64,000 nucleotides of DNA, from contig JABMLP010000001.1 of assembly GCA_013176395.1 (NCBI GenBank), forward strand, positions 1-64,000, read 5' to 3'. Of the stretch, positions 1 to 11,676 are shown in pieces. Each line of letters opens with the position of its first letter. Within the stretch, counting starts at the first letter, position 1. Both the position numbers and the translations under genes were made by a program. The notes beneath the pieces were generated by a model, which saw nothing but the letters and a program-made list of their open reading frames with translations, was not told the DNA's origin and ran no database searches. The stretch is from Venturia oleaginea. Lineage: Eukaryota > Ascomycota > Dothideomycetes > Venturiales > Venturiaceae.

Positions 1-3000
1 TGAGGGGTTCTGCAACTTCGGAAAAGCTTTCGATGAATTGTCGATAATAATTCGCGAAGGCGTGAAATGACTGTACTCCTTTGACGTTCGAGGGTACCGG
101 CCAATCGCGGACCTTCTGGTAAATTTCCGGGTCCATCTCAAGTCCATCTTGAGAGACAAAACATCCAACGAACTTGATTCGTTGCTTGTGGAATTCGCTT
201 TTCGAGGGTTTCAGCCGCAAGTTAAATATCTGTAGTGCGCGGAGGACGGTTCGAACGTGATTGGCGTGTTCTTCGAACGTTCGATAGTAAACCAAAATGT
301 CATCCATATAAACAGACACAAACTTGTCTAAGTGCTCGCGAAGCACATTGTTCATATAGGCTTGCAGCGTCGCAGGGGCGTTTGTCAAACCAAAGGGCAT
401 GACAAGGTATTCGTAGTGCTCAAGGTGAGTGCGGAATGCTGTCTTCCACTCGTCACCTTCCTTAATCCTAATTCGATGAAAAGCCGCAGGAATATCGAAT
501 TTCGTGAATCATCTGGCTCCTTGGAGTCTGTCCCTCAACTCCTGGATTAAAGGCAGCGTGTACGCATTCTTCACCGAAATCTCATTTAGATGTCGGTAAT
601 CGACACACAATCGTTGTGAACCATCGGGCTTGGGTACGTAGAAAACTGAATATCCGGCGGGTGACTTCGACTCCCGGATGAACTTCTTCTTCGTGAAATC
701 GTCGATATATTCACGAAGGGTTTCAAGCTGATCTTCCTCAATGGGTAGATCTTGAACTTCTTTGGTTGTTCATTATTCTTGAGCTTGATCTCATGATCCC
801 ATGGTTGGTGTGGTGGAAGAGAATCTTCGATCGATTCCCCTTTAAAAAGTTCTGCAAATTCCTGGTACCCATGGGGAATTTGGAACACTGACCTATCCTC
901 CTCTGTCTGGAGACGATAGCAGTATGCCACTTCAACGTGTGTAGGCCTTTTCCGCAAAGGTCTTTGTGCTGTCCGTGTTCTAGCGCGCATGCTAGCCTGC
1001 ACGGGATATCGTTGGTCTGGGAACGTGAGCGTCAATGTTCTCCAGTCGATATGCGGATTGTGAGTTCGAAGCCATGGCAGACCAAGGATCAAATCCGAGT
1101 CTCCAATATTCGTGACGTCTAGAACAATCTGTTCTTTCCTCCCTTGTATCCACAAGATTATGTCTGCTTCGTAGATCACTATGCCTCCATTGAAGTTGAC
1201 AGGTCTTCCATCAGCGATAGTTAGTGGATATGGATGCCGTTTCGACCGTACGGGTAGTTTCCATTCGTCGACCAATTTCTCGCTTAGAAGATTCCTATCG
1301 GCACCAGTGTCGATGAAGGCCCATGCTGGTACGTCGTCGATCTTTCCTTCGACCAGCATCTTGGATGTACCAAGGTTGTTCAGAAAATGAGGCGCTTCAT
1401 TAGGATTCAACAGGGCCTTCTCTACTGTTGATCCTCCTCGTTTCCCGAATTCTCATGCCATTTGCGTGCTTGCTTTGTTTTGACTGCGATGTCCAATCGT
1501 CGGACAAGGTGTCGAAGGTTCCTTGCCCCATTCGGATGGTATGGGCAGGTGAAGTCAAGGCATGCATTTGGATAGACGTCTTTGCACTGAGAATCGTCCT
1601 GATCAATTGCTCGTTCAACGTCTCGTGTCAAACGTGAGAGCCGGAAGGTCATAAACTCTAGATCTTCCTTCGATTCTCCTTCGTTGGAGTTGTCTTCTAC
1701 TGTAGACTCACTGTCGTCGCCCGACATAGACTGTAGAGATTCGTTTTCGTTTGGTGTAGACCAACTCCCGGAAATGGCTGGCAACTCTTGGAGTATTTCT
1801 CCAAGATCTTTCATTTCCTGGTGCTGAGGTAAATCGCATTCCTCATACTCGCAGCAATTCATAGGTGAGTGTCTGTGGTGGACGTGCTGTACATCTGTAC
1901 TGATGTTTGGGATTTTCATGATCTTCCTGAGGGTCGTATTGTTGACTTCCTTTTCGTGAACCAGTGGAATTCCCAATCTGGTTCTCCTGGGTCTTCCTCG
2001 GACTTGTGCTCCCACAGTGGGCATTCTTTGACTTTGTACCAGTTCGATGGAATCATCCAGTGAAGATCGTGTTCCGGATTCTTTCTCATGCTTGGGTATC
2101 TGCTGATAACTTTGACAGCAGCCATTGTATTCCCAACCCCGAATTGGTTTGTGCCATACTCTGCTTTTGGCAATACCAACTGAGTGCCATAAAGACCGGG
2201 TGAGCTAGATGACGAACTCATCATAGCGAGATGTCCTTTGACATTGCCGTTACCTTGGTAACCTCCTCTATCCCGAGGGTAGTATCCGGAGCTCTGCTTC
2301 TCGGATAGGTGTACTTTGCAGTCGTCCTCATAACAAGCCGTCCAGCTCAGTATGTTGTGGATTGGCGGTACTGACGCATCGGATTGTAAAGCCTTGAGGT
2401 GTTCTGAGCCCATGGGTGAGTTTCCGAATCGTTGTCCCTGATTCGTGAAACGTCCAGTGTTGTTCTTTTTTGGGGCTTTCTGACCTGTACTGTAAGAGTT
2501 CAACCCTCAAAGGTGTTTCGCAAGTGAGGGAAGACAGCTTATATTTCAAGTATCTAAGTACAGAGAAGAAAGTGTAAGTACAGGAAGGATAGCTCGTATA
2601 TATAATCCTCCTCTTACAATAGATCCTTCTAGAAAGTATCTTTAAATGGAAACGTGACAACTTGCAAAATAGAACATGACAGCTTGCAAAATAGAACATG
2701 ACAGCTTGCAAAATAGAACATGACAGCTTGCAAAATAGAACATGACAGCTTGCAGAATAACAAGAGAACAATTGGAAATCCAGTCATGGATAAGCTAGAG
2801 AGAAGGATTCCATCCCTTAACATGTACCTTTCTTGGATCCACGTGGAGCGCTCTGGATCTTGTCGAGCTCCATTGGCTGCGGTCCGTATGAATCAACTCA
2901 AACACCTATATTCGCACGACTGTTGCTTCCATGTCCTCGATAAGAACTAACTCCCTTCCTCTGAAGTTTTCTTTCGAATAGGCGGTTATCAATCTTGATT

Positions 3001-3057
3001 GACGTTCCAATCATCGAGTACAGGCTCTGAGGCTGAGTTTCCTTCCGACTGATTTCA
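1..3057 (-). pseudogene. Gag C-terminus, protease and RT relic of A-left
   Basis: Read on the minus strand from 3057 down. A gag C-terminal piece (IDNRLFERK-like motif and the LSWTACYEDDC box seen in fungal gypsy gags) is followed by a retropepsin with the DTGADRN motif near 1300 and the start of reverse transcriptase (CVDYRHLNE region near 600). The RT frame stops at a TGA within CCAGATGATTC near 510, the same stop as in A-right at 16685. A separate one-base deletion near 735 shifts the frame in this copy only. The gag capsid half is absent. The relic cannot make a functional polyprotein. Confidence 0.85.
2491..2822 (-). mobile_element. Solo LTR of B type in A-left
   Basis: A 332-bp LTR, TGTAAGAG...TTAACA, flanked on both sides by TGTAC (2486-2490 and 2823-2827), a 5-bp target duplication. 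The corresponding place in A-right has no insert. It is the same length as the B 3' LTR and holds five copies of a 22-bp unit (GACAGCTTGCAAAATAGAAC plus two bases). Solo LTRs arise by recombination between the two LTRs of a full element. Confidence 0.93.
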
Positions 3058-3482
3058 TCCTTGACAGTCTGCTCTGCAACCCTTATTACTAAGGACGGAG
3101 CTCCTAGGGACTATGAAGGTCAAGGGTATTGAATCTCTCTTCCTAACTCTTTCTTTCCTCAGCTTATTACAGCTTCAACTCCTAAGACTACGCTGTCTTA
3201 GGATGACCTCTGATTTCCTCTTTGTAAATTTTGCGAGAATTTACTGTGGATTGGCCCTTACAGTTGGCCCTTGCTTCTTGGAGATTCTAGCACCTTCTAG
3301 AAAATCTCAGCTTGAATTCTCTTGAATTCCCCTTTTGTTTGGCCCTTGAGGTTGGCTCTTGAGGTTGGTCTTTGAGGTTGGCCCTTGCTTCTTGGGTTAG
3401 GACAAGTGTTCTCTTCTTGAAATTCCTTTTTGTTTGGCCCTTGAGGTTGGCCCTTGAGGTTGGCCCTTGCTTCTTGGGTTAG

Positions 3483-3748
3483 GTGTCCTCTTTAGGACCT
3501 TGACTCTACAGGCTCTTCCTGAGACTACTGAAATGGCTGGGGTGTCCTCTTTAGGACCTTGACTCTGCAGGCTCGTCCTGAGAGTACTGAAAATGGCTTG
3601 GGTGTCCTCTTTAGGACCTTGACTCTACAGGCTCTTCCTGAGAGTACTGAAATGGCTGGGGTGTCCTCTTTAGGACCTTGACTCTGCAGGCTCATCCTGA
3701 GAGTACTGAAAATGGCTTGGGTGTCCTCTTTAGGACCTTGAATCACCA
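3483..3748. repeat. 59-60 bp tandem repeat in the A leader
   Basis: About four and a half units beginning GGTGTCCTCTTTAGGACC and ending in TACTGAAATGGCT. Alternate units carry one of two variants (CTACAGGCTCTTCC or CTGCAGGCTCGTCC), so the array may have grown by doubling a pair. A-right has one unit fewer (13873-14078). Confidence 0.85.
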
Positions 3749-4077
3749 ACAGGATTGACCTGGGAGTACTTTCAACTTGTGGGTGTCACTTTGGACGTTG
3801 TTGATATACCTTCGCAAAGGACAAGTTTCAACAACTCTCAATCTTCGACGTTCGTGATTACTACACAATGAGAAGATGTAGCATCCGTCCTAGGTTATGA
3901 GGTACCTAGCAAACTCTTTCTCAATGCCTCGCTCAATGGAGGGCTTTCTCAGTGCCTCGCTCGATGGAGGGCTTTCTCGGTACCTCGCTCAATGGAAGGC
4001 TTTCTCTTTGCTCTGACGATTGCTGCAGAGACTCTCTCTTACTGTCAGCAAGAGGTACTGGTGCGGTACTTAGATAA

Positions 4078-4358
4078 TGTAAGAGTTCAACCCTCAAAGG
4101 CGTTTCGCAAGTGAGAGAAGACTGCTTGTATTTCGAAGTATCTAAGTACAGAGAAGAATGTGTAAGTGTAGGAAGGACGACTAGTATATATGTCCTCCGT
4201 ATAAGAAAAAAGGACATGCTGTCCAGAGAAGTATGGAAAGGAATAGAAATACATGTGAAACAATCCTCAAACAATCCCTGCTAGGCGCACGTGAAAGACT
4301 ACCAGGTAGTGCTAAGAATCCATCCAGGATAAGTTGAGAAAGGATCTATCCTTTGACA
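4078..4358 (-). repeat. 5' LTR of A-left with primer site
   Basis: A 281-bp LTR with TGT...ACA ends, begin TGTAAGAG and end CTTTGACA on the plus strand. The primer-binding site lies one base inside the element at 4066-4076 (GTACTTAGATA on the plus strand). It is the exact complement of an 11-base stretch within the LTR. Confidence 0.88.
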
Positions 4359-4469
4359 GCTATGGCATAGAAGGTTTGCCCATTACGGGCCAAGTCCCTA
4401 AGATACGTCCACAAGGTTACTACCTTAGACCAGCCAATTCCTACCTTTGAGTCAAGAGACTGTCCATGC

Positions 4470-7348
4470 AAGATCTGTCTTACTACCAAAATGAAAAGAA
4501 GCTATGGTAGGGTGACGGAACCGATGCAAGAAATTATGGAACTTATCTCAGTCGATATCTGTGGACCATTGCCCGTGTCAAGAAAGGGATTCAAGTGGTT
4601 CCTACAGATCGTCGAAAATGCTTCCCGAAAGAAATGGACAAGGCCAATGAGAGAGAAGTCGGATGCACCTCAAGAACTCAGACAATGGAAAGTGTCAGCC
4701 GAGACTGAAACTAGGAAGAAGCTGAAAGCTGTGAGGATCGACAATGCGGGAGAACTTGTCAAGCTGGCGAGAGATTGGGAGAAAGAAGAGGGTATTCACC
4801 CTGAGTTCACAGATGCATATAGTTCCAACCAGAATGGGGTTGCGGAAAGGAATATCCAGACCTCAGAGAACAATGTCCGGGCTATGTGCGAGGATTCCGG
4901 AATGCCTATTGAGTTCTGGCCAGAAGCAATCGAAACCCATACCTATGTCAGCAATCTTCTCGCCAACGGTCCAGAGCTTGAAGGATTCAGGCTCTCCCCA
5001 GAAGAAGCATGGTCAGGAAGGAAACCCTCAATTGATCACCTCCGAGTATGGGGATGTCAGGCTATCGTACATGTCCCGAGAGAGGAGTTGCAGGGGCAAT
5101 GCATAACTCCTCCAAGTCGAGGGCTGACAAATTCATGAATACTGGCAAGCCTGTAGTCTTCATGGGATATGTCAAAGGTACGAGAAAAATGTGGAAGTTC
5201 TGGGATCCAGATTTCAGGGATATCAAGACACACAGCTCGGTAAGGTTCCTTGAAGATCAAAGAGGAGCTGACTTGAGTTTGAACCTCGGAACGGCAGGTC
5301 AAACCAACTCAGCAAGCCTTAACAGGAATCCAAGAGGAAGACCGAGAAAACTCCCAATAATCCCAGAGACTGTTGAGACACCCAGGCCAGCTAGGGAATT
5401 GGTACCTAAATTCCCAGTCTTTGAGAGAATTGTTAGGAAATCCACGCCAGAGGAAATTGCATTGGCAGACTCCCAAGGGCCAGAAGTAACAAGTCCAACA
5501 GAGATATCTCACCCGGCTGAGTCTGAGACAGCAATCCCTACTCAACCTACCTCTACACCTGTGCATTCTACACCTGCATCAACTCAAGCTCAGGAAACAG
5601 GGCGTAAGAGACTTAGGTCAGACTCTATTACCTCGGACGAGAGACCATCGAAAAGACTCGATTACGCTATGTTCGCCCAGATCATGATGATGGCTAGTGA
5701 GCTTGCTGCAGATGGGAAAGATTTCCTAGGTGAGATCGACGAAGCTGCTTTCATTGCGTGCAAGGAGACAGTGGGAGCCAAGCACAACATCCCTATCCCC
5801 AAGACCTACAAAGAGGCGATCCAGGACAAGAAATGGGGCCACCTATGGAAGGAGGCTATTCAGAAGGAACTGGCTGCACTGGAGAGCAACCACACATGGA
5901 GCCAGGTTGTCCCCCCCAAGGAAGCCAATCTTGTGACATCCAAATGGGTATTCGACGTGAAGTACCTCATCAGTGGAGCAATCGATAAGTTCAAGGCAAG
6001 GCTTGTGGCCAGAGGATTCTCACAGAAACTAGGTGTAGACTTCACGGACACCTTTGCACCTACTGTTAGGCATGATACCCTGAGATGCTTTATGGCTACT
6101 GTTGCCAAGAAGAATCTCCACATGCATGTAGTTGATGTAAACAATGCATTCACCGAATCATTCCTGAAAGAGGACATCTTCATGATCCCTCCCCAGGAGT
6201 AGACATTCCACCAGGCAAAGTCTTCAAGATGCTGAAGAGCTTGTATGGTCTGAAACAAGCAGCAAGAGACTGGAACCAACTCTGTGTAGAGAAATTGAAG
6301 AAGTTGGGCTTTGCCCAATCAGAAGTTGACCCTGTCTTTTGGTTCACAAGGAGAGAGACATCATGATTCTTACATGGGTAGACGACATACCTATTGCATC
6401 CTCAAATCTCGACAATATCAAATGGTTCAAGCAAGAATTTGGAAAGATCTTCCAGATCAAGGACCTAGGAGAACCAGACAAGATTTTTGGCATGAGGATC
6501 GCCAGGATAGAACGAAGGGAACCCTGAAGCTTGACCAAGGACACTACATCAGGGAGGCCCTCGCAAAGTTTGGAATGTCGGCGGAAAAAGGGAAGCCAAC
6601 ACTGTCACCCATGGATTCCTATGATGATCTGAGGAAATCAGGACCAACAGATCCTCGCGCAGATAGTGGGAGCTACCAGGAGCAGACGGGAACATGGATG
6701 TGGCCAATGATGTGCAGGCCAGATATAGCTTTTGCTATTGGAAGACTCAGCTCCTATGCATCTGACCCAACGGTATTCCATGAGAAGGCAATCAAGAAAG
6801 TAGCTAGGTACCTCAGGTCATTTCCAGATCTTGGACTGGAATACAGCATTGGAGGACATACTGGGCTTGTGGGATACTCAGATGCAGATTACGCTATGGA
6901 CAAGGCAGACAGGGTCTCCATCCTAGGATGGGTGTTCTTTCTTGCTGGAGCACCAGTTGCCTGGATGAGCAAGAAGATGAAGTCAGTAGCAACCTCTACG
7001 ATGGAAGCTGAATACATGGCAATGAGCAGCGGTGGTAAACAAGCTCAATTCCTTTCATCGCTCTTGAGGGAAATGGGACATCCGGACATGGTAGGCAAGA
7101 ACGCTTTTGAGCCTCTCATGGTTCTGAAGGGAGACAACCAAGCTTGTCTCAGCCTGGTTAAGGACTCCCATGCTCATGAGAGATCTAAACACATTGACAT
7201 CGCATACAACAATGTCAGAAGAATGAGGGAAAGGAACCAATTGATCGTGGAGTTCTGTCCTACTGCAGACATGGTTGCAGATGGGTTGACTAAGCCAAAG
7301 AATGGTCAACAGTTCCAGAACTTCTTACATCAACTGGGAATGGTATAG
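4470..7348 (+). pseudogene. Copia integrase-RT-RNase H relic
   Basis: Integrase begins with a CxxC remnant (CKICLTTK) near 4470 and shows DICGP, RIDNAGE and GVAERN, the three acidic catalytic positions. A shift near 5110 moves into the frame of GYVKGTRKMWKFWDP. RT follows with WVFDVKYL, KARLVARGFSQ and VDVNNAFTES, is broken at the TAG at 6200, continues through LYGLKQAARDWNQL and WVDDIPIAS, and is shifted again near 6525. RNase H has YSDADYAMD, STMEAEYMA and KHIDIAYNNVR. At least three frameshifts or stops make it inactive. It is a different lineage from the copia element at 59.4-64 kb. Confidence 0.85.
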
Positions 7349-7372
7349 CTAAGGTCTAGGCATGAGTGGGAG

Positions 7373-7604
7373 TGTTGAACAGTGGCATGCCAGTCCTTGA
7401 TACCTCAGGTATAGTGCACGTGATAGATGCCAAGGAATGCATTGACATGCATTATATGCATGCAGATGCAACGGTGTACTTAACCTCTGCAGTCAATACA
7501 GTCAAGTCACCGGGTGATACTCGTTCTGTTCATCGGCTCCTATCGTTAAGTTCGTTTGTTGAATCTACTTCTGAATAACTCTGTTTTGCGCGTTCAGCGT
7601 AACA
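7373..7604 (+). repeat. 3' LTR of the copia relic
   Basis: A 232-bp stretch starting TGTTGAACAG and ending GCGTAACA, just downstream of the RNase H stop (7348) and the purine-rich GAGTGGGAG. The partner LTR is not in the window, so the ends rest on TG...CA ends and position. Confidence 0.7.
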
Positions 7605-8607
7605 CTTTTTAGCCTTCTTCCGCTTCCGCAAAAGTTCGGATTGCTCAACTACTTGTTTAGCTTGAATTGCAATGGTTGCATTTTGAGTTTCGCATAGACG
7701 TGTCATACGCTCTGCATAGCCCCGTACCGGCGAAACAACGGCATGTCACTCGCGCAACGATTCTGAACTTTTTATTTGATTTTGATAGTTCAACTACTTC
7801 TGGAGGAGCTCTGTAGTAAAGAGAGATCGAGAGTAGTTATTGCGCGTGGTGTAATTGGTTGTGGAGCCGGTATAAGTGAGTCTTTCGGAAGCCCTCTGAG
7901 TACTCGCATAGGAAGCGCAGGCCATAAGCCGGTGCCACGCCATCCACTAAGGATATTTTCCTTGCTCATAGCCCTTTCGCGTGCACGAGAGAGGCAATTC
8001 AATCCATTCTGAGCGTGGGATGCGCTGTGAACTGAGCCGGGAGATCGCATGCGTTTCGATAGTATGGGCCCGTTTAAACACCGCAAACACGCCTACATCA
8101 AGCGGTTGTAGTATATGTGAGCAGTGAGGAGGCATAATGAGGAGATCAATATTTTTCTCCATACAGTAGGCAATAAAATCGCCCTAGATATGACTTCCAT
8201 GGCCATCCGCGACAAGTAACGCTGGCGACCCGCAGCCTTCTCGCGGGTAAGAGGTGTCACGGGCTACACCCTTGGGCCTTTATCTAGGCTTTGCCTATCT
8301 CTCTAGGGTAAGCTGTGAATGGCTTGGCATCTCCGGTCAAACCTCGGAATGATTCTGCGGCAAGCATGTGAATGGCTTGGCATCTGCTTCAAAAGGAGTT
8401 TGCAACTGTGTATCTATCTTTTCCTGCTTAGCTAGATTGTATTGCACATTTGGGTGGTTTTCTCTGGTATCCAGGCATGATCTTAACCCGTCACAAGAGG
8501 GTCCAAAACATTGATTAAGCACGCCAACCTAAGGTTATTCGAGGTCCAGCCATTCTTGCTTGTTGCAAGTGCCATCCCAGAGAGGTGATGATTCATTGAT
8601 CCATCGC
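7605..8607 (-). pseudogene. Fot1/pogo (DDE) transposase relic
   Basis: Minus-strand remains of a Fot1-like transposase. From 8600 downward one reads NGWTSNNL, then after skipping a solo LTR (8255-8495) LLVADGHGSH-like sequence (second catalytic D) and PPHCSHILQPLDVGVF (third catalytic D) near 8100, then a C-terminal lysine/arginine-rich tail near 7620. Several stops break the frame. The N-terminal helix-turn-helix part is absent on the right and the terminal inverted repeat on the left was lost to the copia LTR. Confidence 0.82.
8255..8495. mobile_element. Solo LTR, TGTCACGGG type, in the Fot1 relic
   Basis: A 241-bp insert with ends TGTCACGGG...CCCGTCACA, flanked by AGAGG at 8250-8254 and 8496-8500. 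Leaving it out joins the two halves of the transposase in a sensible way. The same end type occurs at 32131 and 57432. Confidence 0.85.
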
Positions 8608-8902
8608 TGTAAGAGTTCAACCCTCAAAGGTGTTTCGCAAGTGAGAGAAGACTGCTTGTATTTCAAAGTATCTAAGTACAAAGAAGAAAGTGTAGGTACA
8701 GGAAGAACAACTTGTATATATAATCTTCCAAATAGGAAAAGGACATGCTGTCCTGAGAAGAGAATAGAAAGGAGTAGAAGCGCATGTGAGACGGGGTCCC
8801 TGAATAATCCCTGCTAGGCGCACGTGAGAACTATCAGGAACCTACCAGGAATTGCTAAGAATCCACCTAGGATAAATGGATATAGGATACCATCCCGTGA
8901 CA
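8608..8902 (-). mobile_element. Solo LTR, A-related with a variant end
   Basis: A 295-bp LTR starting TGTAAGAGTTCAACC and ending CATCCCGTGACA. It shares R-U5 and most of U3 with the A LTR, but the outer end is different. No 5-bp duplication is seen, so it is probably a recombination product. A 22-bp match to its outer end recurs at 45171-45192. Confidence 0.8.
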
Positions 8903-8959
8903 GCCATGCCCATAACATTACCCTCTCCTTACCGGCTGTACAGGACTAAAGAGGGTGTG

Positions 8960-10610
8960 GTAGGTGGGATAATTAAACAGACAAACGCAATACATCGCTT
9001 CTGCCAGCTTGTAGCAGGTTCGAAGGCGCTGGCCACCGCTACTCGGTTCCTTCGGGCCCCTGTTTGAGCTCCTATATCTTCGCCGACACCGTCGCCCTTG
9101 CCATACTCCGCCTCGAAGCGGTCTAAGTCCTCGACTTCTGTAAATAATGAACGTGGCTGCCAATCGGGATCTGCATAGTCTTTCCATTTGATTAATAACT
9201 GACGAGCCCAGCCTCGCCCAACCCTTTTCTTCTCTGCGCGAAGTATACGTTCCTACTTCAAACTCAGCCTCTGTTTCTTCGGTTTGAGGCACTAATGGTG
9301 GCGGCTAGGTATCATCGGTTTCTTGTGAGGGCAGTGTGTCGGTTGCGGCTCGGCGGAGTAGGTCAACGTGGAAACGGTTATGGATACCACTTGGCAGGTC
9401 AGCCAGCTCGTATACCATCGGGGAGATCTGGTTCTCGACAGTGTATTTGGCTTGCGTCCACGACAGTTTCTTTGATAGCTGCGGAGTATTGATATTCCTA
9501 AGGTTCAACCAGACTTTGTCGCCCCTTTTTAACGTTTCGGCAGCTTGACGTGACTTGTTGGCGTCGTTCTCCATCTTCTGCTGGGACCAGGCCATCGCTG
9601 CCTGTGCATATTCTTGTGCCTCTTCTATTCGTTGCACAAAGGTCTCGGCATCGGCTGCTGGTGAGTTACTGGGTGAGATTCGTTGTACTTTCTGGATTGG
9701 TTCCGCATGGTAGCCGTGGGTTAGATAGAATGGACTCATCCCTGTGACTGAAGAGTCACGATTGTTCAGTGCTAACGTAGCTGTAGGTAGTAGCGTTGGC
9801 CAGTCTAGTTGGGAGTATGCGATGAAGACGCGGAGATAGCGTAGAACTTCCTGGTTCATACGCTCGGTCGCGCCATCGGTCTGTGGATGAAAGGCTGTAG
9901 AGAATCTCTGCTCAATCTTTGCAAGTTCGCAAAGCTTCCTCCAAAAACGACCTGTCCAATTGCTGCCTCTGTCCGACGTCAATGCCATGGGAAATCCGTG
10001 GTAGCGATAGTGGCATTGTAAGAACCTTTTCGCGCACTCTTTGGCGCTCATTGTAGTCATAGCCTGCAACGTAACACTTTTGAGGAGGCGATCTGTGATA
10101 ACCATGAGGTATTTTGGGCCGTTTTCCTCCGCGGGCAAATCAGTCATGAAATCGATTGATAGCTCGCTGTGGAAGCGGGCCGGGATTGGTAGTGGTTTCA
10201 GAAGACCTCGCTTCTTATCACGCCATATTCCTTTTCTCCCACATACGTCGCAATTACGTACAAGCTGTCGGACTGTCTTGTATTGTTGGGGCCAAAGAAA
10301 CTTCTGGATAGAATCGCAAGCGTGCTATCTCTCCCTTGCTGTCCAGTAATATGGGAATCGTGAGTTTGTTGGACCAGCGTTGTTCACAGCGGTTCCCAAT
10401 CTGGTACCCATAGGATCCTTCTTCTCGTGACCGCGCCCGTGGTCGTCTACTTCGCATTCGGGTAGCTGTACCGACAACTTGAGCTCTGGAGGGAAGGAAC
10501 GTTCGCCAGTAACTATAGGTGTATGAATAGCTTGGTAGGATTGGTCCTCTGCTATTGCGCGATCCCAGAGAAGTTGTAACTCTGGTTTCTCGAAAAGATC
10601 GCATCCTTTT
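8960..10610 (-). pseudogene. Gypsy F integrase-chromodomain relic
   Basis: Minus strand, 10610 downward. The integrase zinc finger (HDS...RNCDVCGRK) is in broken frames near 10250-10380. The core is in a 280-codon open stretch (10147-9305) with ITDRL, TSDRGSNW and HPQTDGATERMNQ, which holds the second D and the E of the DDE triad. The GPY/F-like region (NLRNINTPQL, SGIHNRFHVDLLRR) follows. A chromodomain is recognisable near 9100-9240 (LLIKWKDYADPDWQP) after a frameshift. No gag, protease or RT is present and no LTR can be assigned. Confidence 0.82.
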
Positions 10611-10822
10611 GCAACTGACGGTTTTGACCGTACCTAATAGTGGACCGGTGTTGACCGTTTTCGGCAGTTAGCTGGTGTCGACCGTCCAATCCAGTATTTT
10701 GCTGGTGCTCCCGTTATAACGTCCCATGTACTATTGGATGTATTCGGTGTATTGACCGGGCAGATAAGGGCTTGTATTGCGATTGTTTCGGTCGTCCTCC
10801 CGGAAAGAGGAGGAAAGCCATT
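10611..10822. other. Unassigned sequence between F and an LTR
   Basis: Short imperfect repeats of a TTGACCG word occur here. No coding frame or recognised family is seen. Confidence 0.4.
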
Positions 10823-11112
10823 TGTAAGAGTTCAACCCTCAAAGGTGTTTCGCAAGTGAGGGAAGACAGCTTATATTTCAAGTATCTAAGTACAGAGAAG
10901 AAAGTGTAAGTGTAGGAAGGACGACTAGTATGTATGTCCTCCGTATAAGGAAAAAGGACATGCTGTCCAGAGAAGTATGGAAAGGAATAGAGATACATGT
11001 GAAACAACCTTCAACAATCCCTGCTAGGCGCACGTGAAAGTCTACCAGGAAACTATCAGGTAGTGCTAAGAATCCATCCAGGATAAGTTGAGAAAGGATC
11101 TATCCTTTAACA
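10823..11112 (-). mobile_element. Solo LTR, A-related
   Basis: A 290-bp LTR starting TGTAAGAG and ending CCTTTAACA. The inner flank lacks the TATCTAAGTAC primer site, so it is not the 5' LTR of a neighbouring element. Flanking bases (CCATT, GTAAG) do not match, which suggests recombination or deletion after insertion. Confidence 0.8.
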
Positions 11113-11225
11113 GTAAGAGCTAGGGTTAGGCGCGTATTCGAGCGCATTCCACCGCATTCTAAGCAATCTACTCTGGACGCGTCACGTGATCAACCAACTC
11201 GTCGGAACCGGAAGCGCCCGTGCGA

Positions 11226-11366
11226 CCATTTGAACAGCCAATTGAGGGCTGATTGCACGGCTAGTTGAGAGCCATTTGTGCAGCCGATTGAGGGCTGATT
11301 GCACGGCTAATTGAGAGCCATTTGAGCAGCCAATTGAGGGCTGATTGCACGGCTAATTGAGAGCCA
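11226..11366. repeat. 46-bp tandem repeat, about three units
   Basis: Units of the form CCATTTGAGCAGCCAATTGAG followed by GGCTGATTGCACGGCTAATTG. They precede the leader of element C and are not found in the B or A leaders. Confidence 0.85.
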
Positions 11367-11676
11367 ATCACAGGATAGGTTATCCTAGAACAAAAACAGT
11401 TCTGGGAATTGAAGCTGTGAAGCTGAGGAAAGAAAGAACTTGGGAGAGAGATACAATACCCTTGACCTTCATAGTCCCTGGGAGCTCTGTCCTTAGTAAT
11501 AAGGGTTGCAGAGCAGACTATAGTGTAAAAATCCTTCTGGGATTCTATAGTCACCTTCCTATACTAATAGGTGTTGACTCTATACTGCCTAGCAAATCTC
11601 TGGGGCAGAGCCTAGGAGTGTGTATAGGGTGCTTCCTATTGTCTCTCATTGATAAAAGGTTTTGAAGTTGTTCAAG

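Larger units (their letters stand above)
1..4358 (-). mobile_element. Ty3/gypsy element A, left copy (3' end off window)
   Basis: This is an inverted copy of the element at 13229-18509. Leader, gag remnant, protease and the start of RT match that copy almost base for base on the opposite strand. Its 5' LTR is 4078-4358 and the pol 3' part and 3' LTR lie left of base 1. It carries one later insertion, a solo LTR at 2491-2822. The sequence right of the LTR (from 4359) is copia coding sequence, so A-left appears to be inserted in that copia element; the first five bases there, GCTAT, would be one half of the target duplication but the other half is off window. Like A-right it is defective. Confidence 0.85.
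4359..7604 (+). mobile_element. Ty1/copia relic (5' end interrupted by A-left)
   Basis: It carries integrase, RT and RNase H in the copia order, a purine-rich tract before 7373, and a 3' LTR at 7373-7604. The 5' part (gag, protease, 5' LTR) is not in the window because A-left lies across it. The 3' LTR joins directly to a Fot1/pogo transposase relic at 7605, so the copia element was probably inserted in that transposon. Confidence 0.85.

Noticed and set aside
3525..3749. Open frame made of a repeated peptide over the leader array
   Set aside because: It is a by-product of the 59-60 bp tandem repeat in non-coding leader, not a repeat protein.
10823..11112. LTR as the 5' LTR of element C or F
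   Set aside because: Its orientation is minus and the TATCTAAGTAC primer site is missing on the inner side, so it is treated as a solo LTR.
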